Of a DNA stretch of 64,000 nucleotides, positions 47,253 through 56,565 are shown piece after piece. Made by a program: the position numbers and the translations under genes. Below the pieces are notes generated by a model. The model was not told the DNA's origin and made no database searches. It saw nothing but the letters and a program-made list of their open reading frames with translations. This DNA is from Hexactinellida sp. DTS-2022 (taxonomy: Eukaryota; Porifera; Hexactinellida), in the NCBI GenBank assembly GCA_028753945.1, contig JAPNXP010000011.1, positions 4,712,001 through 4,776,000 on the forward strand, written 5' to 3'. Positions within the stretch are counted from its first letter, which is position 1. Each line of letters opens with the position of its first letter.

Positions 47253-50019
47253 CATGTACAGTAGACTCTCGTTAATAGGAACACGGATAAGGGAAATATC
47301 GGTTAAGGAGTACAAGGTTAATTCCCCTAGCCTATACAAATGCATGCAAGTGACTCCGATTAATACGAATTCCGGTTAATACGAACATATTAAGACGGTC
47401 CCCTGGTGTTCCTACTAACAGAGTCTACTGTATAGTGGTATATATATACAGGTAAACCTCCCAAAGCGGCACCCATCGGGAGAATGATTTTGTGCCGCTT
47501 CTCGGAGGTTGCCGCTTTGGGAGGTTGCTCGTAAGGTAAAACTCCCATAGCGGCACCCATCGGGAGAATGATTTAGTGCCGCTTCTCGGAGGTTGCCGCT
47601 ACTCGGAGGTTGCCGCTACTCGGAGGTGCCGCTTTGGGAGGTTTACCTGTATATATTTGTTCATTTATTGTGTAGTATTATTAACAAGTTAGTTTGTTTA
47701 CCTGTTTGTTTGTCAATTTGTTTACCTAATTATTAGTTAGTTAATAGTTATTTAGTTCGCTAGTTTGTTTGTTTATACAACAGTTTGTTTGTTTATACAA
47801 TACTTACTTTGTTTACTAGATAGTCAGTTAGTTAGTTCGGTAGTTTGTTTGTTTATGCAATAGTTAGTTTGTTTACTTGTTTACAAGTTATTTCGTTGTT
47901 TACATAACAATATATATCACCAAACAACAACAACAACAACTAACCTAAATACTATACCAATAGCTCCTCCCAAATTAGGTCCCAGACTCCTACTAATCAG
48001 ATAATAAGCCCCTCCTCCCTTAATCTCGCCATTAGTAGCAATTGCTGACATAGACATTGTAGTCAATACGGTCACAAGTGTACTCAGTAATATTATCAAA
48101 CTCGCAAAACCGATTCCGGCCTGACCGACTACCCATGATAAGCGTATGAATAGCATCACGCCCCAAATGTTGAGAAGACACCGGATTAATACGCCACGGA
48201 TCCAACCGAACTTAATACGTTCCTTTGGTTCCTGTTTGGTGCAACATTTGAACAGTTTTCGTTCCTTTTTCTGTATTGAAAGTTCTGGGTCAATATTAGT
48301 AGCTTTTGACCTAACAGGTGTGGAAATATAAACATTTGATTCCTAGAAAACGATTGTCTTTATAAAAACGATTTAAGTGCCGTTCAAACGCTTTTTAGAC
48401 CATTTAATAATAGAAAAGGATGGTCTGTCACACATTGGTTAATAAGTTATATAAGTTATCCCTTGGAAATGTTACGTAACGTTTGAAATATCCTTTAGGC
48501 AATGAAAAGTGACTGAATTTATATATACAGTCAGGTCTGCTTATTGTGAACAAGATTTCGTCTGCTTAATATGACACTCTTTATTATGAACAAGCCCTAT
48601 GGTCCCAATTTAACAACTTACATAGGGTTTGTATTAAGTTGATTTCGCCTATTATAAAGTCTCTCTATTATGTACACAATTTTTGGTCCCTTGAATGTTC
48701 ATAATAAGAGAACCTGACTGTATTAAACCTTCATAATAATATTAACAAAATAACTATAAACTAATACCTTGTAACTGAACTAAATATCTTAGCAATTATT
48801 CCCAAATCCTTATTCTCTGTATTTTCATCTGAAACTTGTGATTCCAATCTCTTATGTGGGATTGGAGATTTCTTCTGATTGAAATGTGTCGTTATAGGAG
48901 CCTCATGCAACTCCCTTAGAGTGGGTCTCTGTTTAAGTTCAACTGCCTAAGAGGTTATATTAAGCCAAGTGTATTAGAAATATAATGTATATGTTTTATC
49001 TTAGAGAAATAATACAGTGAACTCCCGTTATAACCAAGTCGGATATAACGAAATAACCGCTTATAATTATATGGATATTTTCCCCCAGAGTACTAAATGC
49101 ATTAATTACTATCCGCTTATAACGAATATCCGGATATAACGAAGGGATTTACAGGTCCCAAGCACTTCGTTATAACGAGAAATATTTGAGTTCTATTATG
49201 AGTCACTTAAGATACAAATGGGGCAATAATCCCGGTTATTCAAATACAGTCGAAACCGGTTTTTTCTAACCAATTCTTTAAATGGAATAAAGTAAGAAAA
49301 ATCCGATTGAAAATATAACAAAATTGGATTTTCTTACAGATTTAGAATAAATAGTTAGTTATAAAAAAATCGATTTATAATAAAACATAATTGGAAATTC
49401 TTACACATTTAGAATAATAGTTAGTTAGAGAAAAAATCGATTAAAAATAAAACAATATTGGAATTTCGTAGATTTAAAACCCGGTTTCGACTGTACTTTG
49501 GTGTATATACTACCTGGCTAGAATCTTGGTCTCTATAATACAGAGTATTAGGATAAGCTTCCATTGTATTAAGAGTAGTGTAACCGAGGGAACTACGTCC
49601 AATAGTTCCTTCCTGAGTATCATATAAATTGGAAGGCCTTCTACCCGTGTTCTTACCTAAGTTGATAATACGCGTGGTTAATATACAGTCGACTCCGCTT
49701 AATAGAGTCACCTCGGGAACAGGTTACTTTGACCCGATTAAGCGGAGAAATCTATTAAGTATTAACCGAAAATATTTTAAGCCAAACTGTAATTCCGTCC
49801 GTTTAAATCCTGTGAAATTTTAACCCATTAAGCGGAGAAATCTATTAACCGGTGGCTCTATTAAGCGGAGTCGACTGTATAATAAAGACGTATTAAATAA
49901 CCAGTGTTCTTACCTTCAGTCTCGTCGCTACCAACTTGGGAAACTGTAAAGCGAATGGATTTCCCCTGAGGTGGCTCTGTGATTACAGGTGTCTCAATTG
50001 TGTCGCTTTCAGAAGCCAT
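42032..50019 (-). CDS. SLC12A2: Na-K-Cl cotransporter (SLC12A1/2/3 branch), eleven exons
   Basis: Exons 50019-49914, 49656-49514, 48946-48768, 48310-47945, 47199-46746, 46068-45679, 45293-44847, 44385-43859, 43718-43520, 43295-42807 and 42256-42032 close in phase to 1,174 residues (human NKCC1 about 1,212). Twelve membrane spans run from about residue 175 to 690, with [56 protein letters not shown]-like [13 protein letters not shown] and [12 protein letters not shown]. The cytosolic C-terminus has [20 protein letters not shown] and ends [12 protein letters not shown], diagnostic of the cation-chloride family. The NKCC/NCC branch, not KCC, is indicated by the N-terminal RFTV docking motif (residues 23-26) and [12 protein letters not shown], which resembles the SPAK/OSR1-phosphorylated segment. 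The symbol names the branch; one-to-one orthology is not claimed. Confidence 0.95.
42518..42606. mobile_element. Short family A element in NKCC intron 10
   Basis: TACAGTAGAACCTCGTTAAT to TTAACGAGGTTCTACTAT, set inside CAAA simple repeats. Confidence 0.75.
42607..42806 (-). repeat. (GTT)n then (TTTG)n after NKCC donor 10
   Basis: The sense strand reads AAG|GTAAGTGTTGTTGTTG and then about 25 TTTG units. Confidence 0.92.
43362..43500. mobile_element. Family E palindromic element in NKCC intron 9
   Basis: TACAGTCGAAACCGGGTTTT to ACGGTTTCAACTGTA. Its end lies 19 bp from the donor at 43519, whose first bases are the near-dimer GTTGTTACA. Confidence 0.78.
44475..44581. mobile_element. Palindromic element with GGCCAACACC ends (family M)
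   Basis: TATATCGGCCAACACCTTTT at the left is mirrored by AAAAGGTGTTGGCCGATATA at the right, about 107 bp in all. It abuts the family A' element that starts at 44580. This is the only copy in the window. Confidence 0.8.
44580..44753. mobile_element. Family A' palindromic element in NKCC intron 7
   Basis: TACAGTAGCTCTGTTGATAG to ACAGAGTCGACTGTA, with 'gtcacttacatgcatttgta'. Extra copies of its end trail to about 44812. Confidence 0.78.
45361..45678 (-). repeat. (GTT)n and simple-sequence NKCC intron 6
   Basis: The donor AAG|GTAAGTGTTGTTGTG continues in GTT triplets; the remainder is 'aacaaac/taactaac' simple sequence. Confidence 0.88.
46248..46444. mobile_element. Family F palindromic element in NKCC intron 5
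   Basis: TACAGTCGAAATCGGGTTTT to AACCCGATTTCGACTGTA, with the 'acgacaaaaggaggcaaaaa' module twice. Confidence 0.82.
46490..46745 (-). repeat. Tandem simple sequence after NKCC donor 5
   Basis: The donor is GTTTGTTAGTTTG; TTTG units follow (about 46657-46692), and an approximately 74-bp direct repeat ('aataaacaactaaataacca', twice) lies at 46500-46645. Confidence 0.8.
47216..47250 (-). repeat. (AAC)n just upstream of the NKCC exon 5 acceptor
   Basis: On the sense strand about ten AAC triplets end 17 bp before the acceptor. The same intron begins with GTTAGTTGTTGTTGTTG at 47944, so the two intron ends are complementary. Confidence 0.88.
47257..47432. mobile_element. Family A' palindromic element (best copy) in NKCC intron 4
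   Basis: TACAGTAGACTCTCGTTAAT to TAACAGAGTCTACTGTA, with 'aggttaattcccctagccta' and 'caaatgcatgcaagtgactc'. Confidence 0.82.
47448..47651. mobile_element. Family J GC-rich palindromic element in NKCC intron 4
   Basis: TACAGGTAAACCTCCCAAAG is mirrored by CTTTGGGAGGTTTACCTGTA. The interior alternates 'gcggcacccatcgggagaat' and 'gtgccgcttctcggagg' twice. Confidence 0.82.
47920..47944 (-). repeat. (GTT)n directly after NKCC donor 4
   Basis: The sense strand reads TTTAG|GTTAGTTGTTGTTG with four GTT triplets. Confidence 0.9.
48526..48722. mobile_element. Family D palindromic element in NKCC intron 3
   Basis: TACAGTCAGGTCTGCTTATT to TAAGAGAACCTGACTGTA. Confidence 0.8.
49013..49182. mobile_element. 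Family C element in NKCC intron 2, right end eroded
   Basis: It starts TACAGTGAACTCCCGTTATA; 'caagcacttcgttataacga' is present but the terminal CTGTA is lost. Confidence 0.75.
49245..49495. mobile_element. Expanded family E element in NKCC intron 2
   Basis: TACAGTCGAAACCGGTTTTT to ACCCGGTTTCGACTGTA. The 'attcttacacatttagaata' module is repeated three times inside. Its end is 18 bp from the donor at 49513. Confidence 0.78.
49684..49879. mobile_element. Family B element forming most of NKCC intron 1
   Basis: TACAGTCGACTCCGCTTAAT to TAAGCGGAGTCGACTGTA, 196 bp in a 257-bp intron (49913-49657). Confidence 0.85.
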
Positions 50020-50679
50020 CCTAACACAATTAATACGAATACGATTAAGCAAGGAATTATCCAGGAGCGCGAGACGCTCCTTTTGGAGCATGATTTTTGG
50101 AAAATTTGAATTTAGGAGCGCGAAAATTTGGAATCTTCTCCTATACCGTAACATTAATTTGTGGTTTAGGCGTATGAAAATTGTATCAGACCAGGATTAG
50201 GAGCGTATTTACAAATGCCTGTATAATACACTGCAATCAAGTTATTCAAATAGGCTCTCATTATTGTAAGGAATGTTTCGCCCAATCCAATCATCGGTAT
50301 AGAATTCCGAAATTAAGCAATGCACTAATATCCAATTTATGACACATTTTTGATCCCCAGGGGGTTAAAAATAGAGCTTGATTGTATATAGATACAATAG
50401 TATCAAGATTGGTAAACATAGTAATAGTTATCTATATAGACAAACAAACACACAAACAAACAAACAAACAAACAAACAACCAACTATCTAACTAACCAAC
50501 CAACTAACTAACAAACACACATCAATAAATATATAAACCAACAATTACAATGTTTATATTAATACAGCCACAATTGTTGTTGTTTACATCAATTCATTAG
50601 TAATTGATACCTAAAGAGCACACACACATGAACACACACTAATAACCTAACAAACTACTATAATATTCTGATACTATAT
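50020..50679. other. Intergenic region between the SEC61A 3' end and NKCC start
   Basis: 660 bp holding an L repeat (50047-50235) and CAAA/CTAA simple sequence (about 50430-50520). It must contain the NKCC promoter; no clear core element is seen. Confidence 0.6.
50047..50235 (+). repeat. Dispersed L repeat, best copy
   Basis: 'ttatccaggagcgcgagacg', 'taggagcgcgaaaatttgga' and 'cgtatttacaaatgcctgta' occur in the same order as at 14670-14850. It starts 28 bp upstream of the NKCC start codon. Confidence 0.78.
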
Positions 50680-53600
50680 TTAGAATATCAGATAGTTAGA
50701 TAGAGACTCTTGTTCTTTAGCGAATATCTCGAAATACTGGTATATCATAGTCACAGCTAATAGTATACCAGTTCCCGAGCCAATCGCGCCCATAAAGTCT
50801 GCTATAACGGAAAGGCCACCAATGCATAGGCCACCAAAAGCTGCGGCCGTTGGGATATATTGGTTTAGGTGTGCAACCATTGTGGTTTCCCTATAACCGA
50901 CTATAACCATGTTCTGGTCTCTTAACTGTTTCGCCACGTCTTTTGCTGAGGACCCTGACACCTAAATAATGACAGGTAAACAACAACAGGTAAACAACAA
51001 AAGAAGTAAACACCAACAGGTAGATAACAAGAAGTAGATAATAAAGGAAGTGAACAACAAGTAATAAGAAGAAGTAAATAACAACAAGTAAACAACAAGT
51101 AAATAAGAAGAAGTAAATAACAACAAGTAACCAACATGTAAATAAGAAGAAGTAAATAACAACAAGTAACCAACATGTAAATAAGAAGAAGTAAATAACA
51201 ACAAGTAAATAAGATAGTAAATAAATAAATATGTAGATAAGTAAATAAACAAGCAAGTAAACAAACAACTAAATTATCAACTCAATATGCTAGTAAACAA
51301 ACAAATAAGTAGAATCAGTAGATAATTAACTAAATATGCAAGTAAACAAATAAATAAATAAATAACTAAAACTGATTAACTATGTTTAAATATAAACTCA
51401 CATCAATCCATTTAACGGACAGAAATGCGCAAGATCCCAGCATAAACAGTATATACAGCACTGAGTGCAAAGGTTCCGTTAGTGCCTTTGCAAATGTCTC
51501 CGGTGCTGTCATATAGTAGCATAGCCCACCAATAGGCATTGCTCTGTAGCTAGTTTGCTGCCACACACCGATTAGGTCAACAAGGAAATTGCCGGCAAAC
51601 CTACTCGAGATCATCTAAGGGAAGTAAACAGTAAATATTGTCATAGGAAATTAGTGTTAAAGATAATGAGACAAACAGGAAATTTCAAATATAAAGGCAG
51701 AATTAAACAAAGAAATAATAAATATTGTTATAGGAAATTAGTGTTAAAATTAACGAGATAAACAGTAAAATTCAAATTTAACTGTATAATTAAACAATAA
51801 AATAATAAATATTGTTATAGGAAATTAGTTTTAAAAAATCTAAAATTACACCTGTGCCGATAGCATTTTCCTTGGAAGCACTATATTTTCGCGGTTATTG
51901 GATTGGTAGTGCCTCCAAAAGAACTATGCTGTCGGCACAGGTGTAATTTTAGATTTTTCGTCACGTCATCATCACCATAAATGTGTTTCGGAAGGCAAGG
52001 GTACTTAGTGTGGCGTGGTAAACAGGAAATTTAAAATTTAACTGCAGAGTTAAACAAGTAATCAGTCAGATGAAAACAATAAAGACAAACAAATTAAATA
52101 GTAGAAATATGTTGATAGTATGATAGTTAAATTGGTCAATTAGCAGAAAATGAATTAATAATCACAAGACACAACAACAACCTCAGGCCCACAAATAATA
52201 TTGTGTATTACATAAGTACACAGAACTATAAGATCACGAGCAGACAACAACAACCAATATTGTGTCACACTACCAGAGTTCATGGAAGAGGACACACGAC
52301 ACAAACCACTGAGACATTTGATTCTATTTCTATTAACTGTGTCGCTAAGCACTTTGCACTGAGACTAGTCATACAATAGAAACTATAAATAGGATCCATT
52401 TAGAACTGAAACTAACTAACTAAACTAATCCATTCAACACAAATACAATTCCAATAATCTGAAATGGCGACACAATTTCCTGAGCCAATCGCAGTGCCAC
52501 TCGTCGACCCCGTAGCCACAGCAATAAACCAATCGATCGACAGGTTGATACTCTCTCTCGAGCAGAGAAGAGTCCATCTCCTAACCCTCTTAAGGGACAC
52601 ACGGGAACAAATGGGACACACTCAGGTGGCTCTCCAACAGAAGGAGGAGCAGCTAGTCGAGTCCCGCCGAATGCTAGAAGGCCTAATGATCCATAATGAG
52701 CTCCATTCCATGCAGGAGAGAATAGTGGCAGAATTGGAAGCCAAACGGGCAGAGCTACAAGCCAATGCGCCACCCCCTCAAGAAGTGAGGTTCCTGTGCG
52801 ACACACGGGACCTAGAGGGACACATCGCCCGTCTGGGAGAGATTGTCCGACTCGAGATTCCTCCCATCCCTCCTGTGCCAGCAATACCCGACTACGCTGC
52901 ATTCCAACTACCCATTGTTGCTGTTGGGAAAGAAGGAATAGCTCCTGGAGAGTTAGATGAGCCACAAGGTGTCTCAATCGAACTTGAATCCGGACACATT
53001 TATGTGGCAGATAGGGGCAACCATCGAATCCAGATTTTCTCCCAGACAGGAGACTATCTAAACAAATTCGGCAGGCATCAACACCTATTACAGCCATATG
53101 GCATATTAATCCACCTGGATAATATCTATGTCACGGACATAGGCCAACAAGCTATCTTCCTATTCAAGTTGCCAGATCTCACAATGATAAAGCAAGTTGG
53201 GAGGAAAGGATCTGGAAATGAAGAGTTCTATTCTCCGAGACAACTCGCCATCTCTCCCAATCAACACCTCTATGTGGCAGATAGAAACAACAACAGACTC
53301 CAAATCCTGTCTGCAAATCTAGCTTTCCAAGGCTCGCTACGACACCAAACTATGACATCACCTGTTGATGTTAAATTCTCAAACATAGAAATGTTTGTGT
53401 TAAGCCGTGACGACAATCCCTGCATACACGTGTTTAATCTCTCAGGAGAGAAGTCCCGCTCCCTAGTTACCGCAGGAGAGATAGGAACGCAAGTTATGTT
53501 ACCATTATTCTTCTGTTTGGACGGACACAACAACATTGTCATTAGCGACTGGTCAGCTGGCGATATCAAAGTATTCTCTCCAGAAGGAGACCTCAAACAC

Positions 53601-55754
53601 ACCATAGGACAACGAGGACAACAAGCTGGAATGTTTAACCATACTGGCATTGCAATACACAACAACAAACTTATTTGTTTGTCTGAAAACGATAACTTTG
53701 GCCTTCAAATATATTCTGCTTAACTGATATTTCTGTTGTTTACTGCTCAATTAGTTAAAGCATTGTTCAAATACAATTTAATGTTACAATTCTCATAACT
53801 CAGATAACCGATAAATGGGAAATCTCAATACAGTCATAACCCTATCATTTGTTAACCGCTAATTACACAAATACCAATTGTACAATGTGTCCTATTTAGT
53901 GGCATTGCAAGTAAACAAGCAAGTAACCAGTATTAACAATCAAGTAAACAATAAGAACAAACAACTAAACAAACGAGTAACCTAACTAACTAACTAACTA
54001 AATAAATAAATAAACAAACCAACAAAATAAAAAAACAAAAACAAACTAACTAAGTAACTAAGCAACTATGTAACTAAATAAATAAACAAACAACTAAGTA
54101 AATAACTAATAAACAAACAACTAAGTAAACAAATAAAACAAATAACTAAGTAAACAAATAAAACAAATAACTAAGTAAATAACTAAATAAACAAACAACT
54201 AAGTAAGTAAATAAATAAACAAATAAACAAACAACTAAGTAAACAAACAACTTACTTGGGAAATAATAAACAAGTTTGATACAAGAGCACCTTGTAAGAT
54301 AATAGGAATATTTGAAGTATAAAACAATTTGATTGGATACGAAGTATTCTGTCCCCGGTAACGAGTTGACTTGATTGGAATTTCAACTTTAAATCCTTGG
54401 AAATAAATAACCACCAAAAATATAAACACAGTGGCCATCAAATTAGTCAAATTCGGTAAATTCGGACGATAAAATGCTTCTTTAAGCCCACGAATTTTAT
54501 CAACTCGAGTTGCCAATAAATGAAACAGTGCAATTACTGCTCCTTCGAATTCGGTCCCTTTTCCTTGATTTATTGTCATCGGACTAAAAGCCTTCCAAAT
54601 TATAGTCTCGCAAACATTTGTTGTAATAAACAATGAAATTCCAGAACCAAGTCCATACCCCTTTTGCAATAGTTCGTCTAACAATAGAACTATTACTCCG
54701 GCGACTAATAATTGGAGGATTATCAGCATACAAACAACAACACCAAGGGAAGCCGGTTCGCCATACATTCCTATTGGATAGAGAGGTGTCAAAATATGTA
54801 TATAAAGTATAAACACAAACAGGTCTGCTTAATTACTTAATATGAACAAGCCCTATGGTCCCAATTTAACAACTTACATAGGGTTTGCATTAAGTTGAGT
54901 TCGCTTATTACGAAAGTTATTTATGAGCTTATTATGAACCTCGTTAGTAGGAACACGGTTAATACGAATTTCCGGATAAGACGTACAAACAGTTCCACAA
55001 AAGCAGGTCCCTACAATGGCTATTCAAAGGGTATTACTCCGGTTAATACGAACAATTTTTACCACCATTAGTGTTCGTATTAACGAGGTTCTACTGTACT
55101 ATGATTACTTTTCCAAAAAGGACACATTTAAGTGCCACTTTATTACCACCCATAGGACACATTTAAGTGCCACTTTATTACCACCCCCATAGGACACATT
55201 GTGCCACTTTATTATCACCCAAAGGACACATTGTGCCACTTTATAACCACCCAAAGGACACATTGTGCCACTATATTACCATCCAACAAAGGACACATTG
55301 TGCCACTTTATTACCACCCAAAGGACACATATAAGTGCCACTAACCTGTCATAACATAAGCGGTCGCCTGTCCAAACGTCATGATAATACCGAATAGCTT
55401 TTGAGCGCCTTCAAACAGAGCCCTATCTTTTGGTGTCGAACCTACATCAATAATCTTAGCACCAGCTAAAAACTGCATTATAAGTGAACTTGTGACAATA
55501 GGGGAAATGCCAAGTTCCATTAGTGTGCCCCTATTTGATGCCATCATAACGCGCATCCAATATAAAGGGTCAGCGGAATCACTGGTAACAATACCGTACA
55601 AAGGAATTTGACAACAAACAAGAAAGATAAGAAGAGTTATAACTGTCCATAAAACCTTTTCTTTGAAGTTTATTTTTCTCTGAGGTTTCTCAACTTCGGG
55701 TGTGATTGAGATGAATGGATATAAAGCTTGTAATAGAGGGTTACCCATATCCAA
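50680..55754 (-). CDS. SEC61A1: Sec61 alpha, the ER protein-conducting channel, four exons
   Basis: Exons 55754-55346, 54770-54256, 51614-51402 and 50961-50680 give 472 residues (human 476). This is the channel subunit that moves nascent chains into or across the ER membrane. Conserved stretches run throughout: [84 protein letters not shown] and [20 protein letters not shown], covering the ten-span fold. The start MDMGNPLLQ differs from the usual MAIKFLEVI-type helix, but no alternative start is better. Intron 3 (51615-54255) is 2.6 kb and carries an antisense intronless NHL gene. Intron 1 opens with a tandem array at the donor, and intron 2 with GTAAGTTGTTTG. Confidence 0.96.
50970..51215. 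repeat. Tandem repeat in the SEC61A intron between 50962 and 51401
   Basis: Units of 'agaagaagtaaataacaaca' plus 'agtaaccaacatgtaa' (about 45-50 bp) repeat three times, then degrade into 'gataacaagaagtag' variants. Confidence 0.75.
51625..52050. repeat. About 107-bp tandem repeat, interrupted by a family K element
   Basis: 'aatattgttataggaaatta' begins three units (about 51635, 51721, 51808), with 'aacagtaaaattcaaattta' inside each. The third is cut by the family K element (51833-51958), and related text ('aacaggaaatttaaaattta') resumes near 52021. Confidence 0.7.
51833..51958. mobile_element. Family K palindromic element, intact copy
   Basis: AAAAAATCTAAAATTACACC at the left is mirrored by GGTGTAATTTTAGATTTTT at the right, about 30-bp inverted ends with 'gtgccgatagca' and 'tgctgtcggcac'. 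Unlike families A-J, it lacks CAGT ends. Amplified pieces make the arrays at 18170 and 37255. Confidence 0.85.
52383..52392 (+). promoter_or_regulatory. Possible TATA box of NHL copy 2
   Basis: CTATAAATAG at the same distance from the ATG as in copy 1. Conservation may simply reflect the recent duplication. Confidence 0.3.
52464..53723 (+). CDS. Coiled-coil plus NHL-repeat protein, copy 2, nested antisense in SEC61A
   Basis: Intronless, 419 residues, same architecture as the gene at 19259: charged coiled coil without RING or B-box, then six NHL blades. The frame is open throughout despite about 50 base differences, so selection to keep the protein is likely. Compared with copy 1, NHL loops change VADWLNRR to [15 protein letters not shown] to TDIGQQA, ADTNNNR to ADRNNNR and LSCNDN to LSRDDN; one codon is gained (GRHQ) and one lost (NHTG). 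It is transcribed against its host gene if expressed and carries its own 300-bp 5' flank. Function unknown; an adaptor or RNA-binding propeller is the family-based guess. Confidence 0.88.
   Translation: MATQFPEPIAVPLVDPVATAINQSIDRLILSLEQRRVHLLTLLRDTREQMGHTQVALQQKEEQLVESRRMLEGLMIHNELHSMQERIVAELEAKRAELQANAPPPQEVRFLCDTRDLEGHIARLGEIVRLEIPPIPPVPAIPDYAAFQLPIVAVGKEGIAPGELDEPQGVSIELESGHIYVADRGNHRIQIFSQTGDYLNKFGRHQHLLQPYGILIHLDNIYVTDIGQQAIFLFKLPDLTMIKQVGRKGSGNEEFYSPRQLAISPNQHLYVADRNNNRLQILSANLAFQGSLRHQTMTSPVDVKFSNIEMFVLSRDDNPCIHVFNLSGEKSRSLVTAGEIGTQVMLPLFFCLDGHNNIVISDWSAGDIKVFSPEGDLKHTIGQRGQQAGMFNHTGIAIHNNKLICLSENDNFGLQIYSA
53930..54255 (-). repeat. Simple repeat after SEC61A donor 2
   Basis: The donor CAA|GTAAGTTGTTTGTTTAC leads into about 300 bp of 'acttagttgtttgttta'-type repeats, extending towards the nested NHL gene. 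Confidence 0.85.
54818..55098. mobile_element. Family D fragment fused to a family A element in SEC61A intron 1
   Basis: 'gaacaagccctatggtccca' (D) runs into 'gaacctcgttagtaggaaca' (A) at about 54937. The right end is ACGAGGTTCTACTGTA. Confidence 0.7.
55099..55345 (-). repeat. About 33-bp tandem array directly after SEC61A donor 1
   Basis: On the sense strand the donor GTTAGTGGCACTTATATG is followed by units of 'gtggcacaatgtgtcctttg' plus 'ggtggtaataaa', six to seven times. The first unit overlaps the donor. Confidence 0.88.
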
Positions 55755-56534
55755 TTCTTATTTACTAGTTTGAAATAATATTTTTGTAAACAAAGTTATT
55801 AATATACAGTGAACTCTCGTTATAACGAAGTGCTTGGGACCTGTAAATCTCTTCGTTATAAGCGGATAATAATTAATGTATTTAGTGGTCTGGGGGGGAA
55901 ATATCCATTTCGTTATATCCGACTTGGTTATAACGGGGGTTTACTGTATTTATATATTTGAAGTTATAAACAATGAGCTTATTCACATTCTTTTGGTTGC
56001 CTATACAATTGTTAGTTATTGAACCATACCACTACAATTGAACTGGATTATTAACGAACCACAGAGTAGCAACCGATTAGGTAGATGGAATGTTATGCTT
56101 AAAACAGACTCAATCAACTATAGAACGAAAATAAGAAGTGTTAATATGTAAGGAAACAAATATTTTAAATTCCTAGTTAATAAAAAAATTTGGGCGCCAA
56201 ATCAGAAATTCTATAAATAGAATTTTCTTTATTCGAATCTAAATTTTTGTTTAAACCACGACAACTTTCAGACACAATATTACCCATAAGCCAAAACACA
56301 TTTGATAAATGTCAACAACAACAACAACAGCTACAAAGTTAGAGTATTTACGACAATTAACCATATCAACAAACCCAATCCTCTACAAACCAACAACAAC
56401 AATAATAAGAGTAAGAGCGTAACATAACTTAGACCTAACAACAACTAATGTATCTATTGGTAACTAACAACTAATGAGTTTATACTTTATAGGGACCTAC
56501 AACAACAACTAATGAGTTTATAGAGACCTACAAC

Positions 56535-56565
<31 letters not shown>

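Larger units (their letters stand above)
52160..53784 (+). repeat. Segmental duplication, copy 2, inside SEC61A intron
   Basis: Begins near 'taatcacaagacac' and ends near 'aatttaatgt', with limits matching 18956-20580. The 5' 700 bp is nearly identical between copies; the 3' 850 bp is clearly diverged. Confidence 0.93.
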
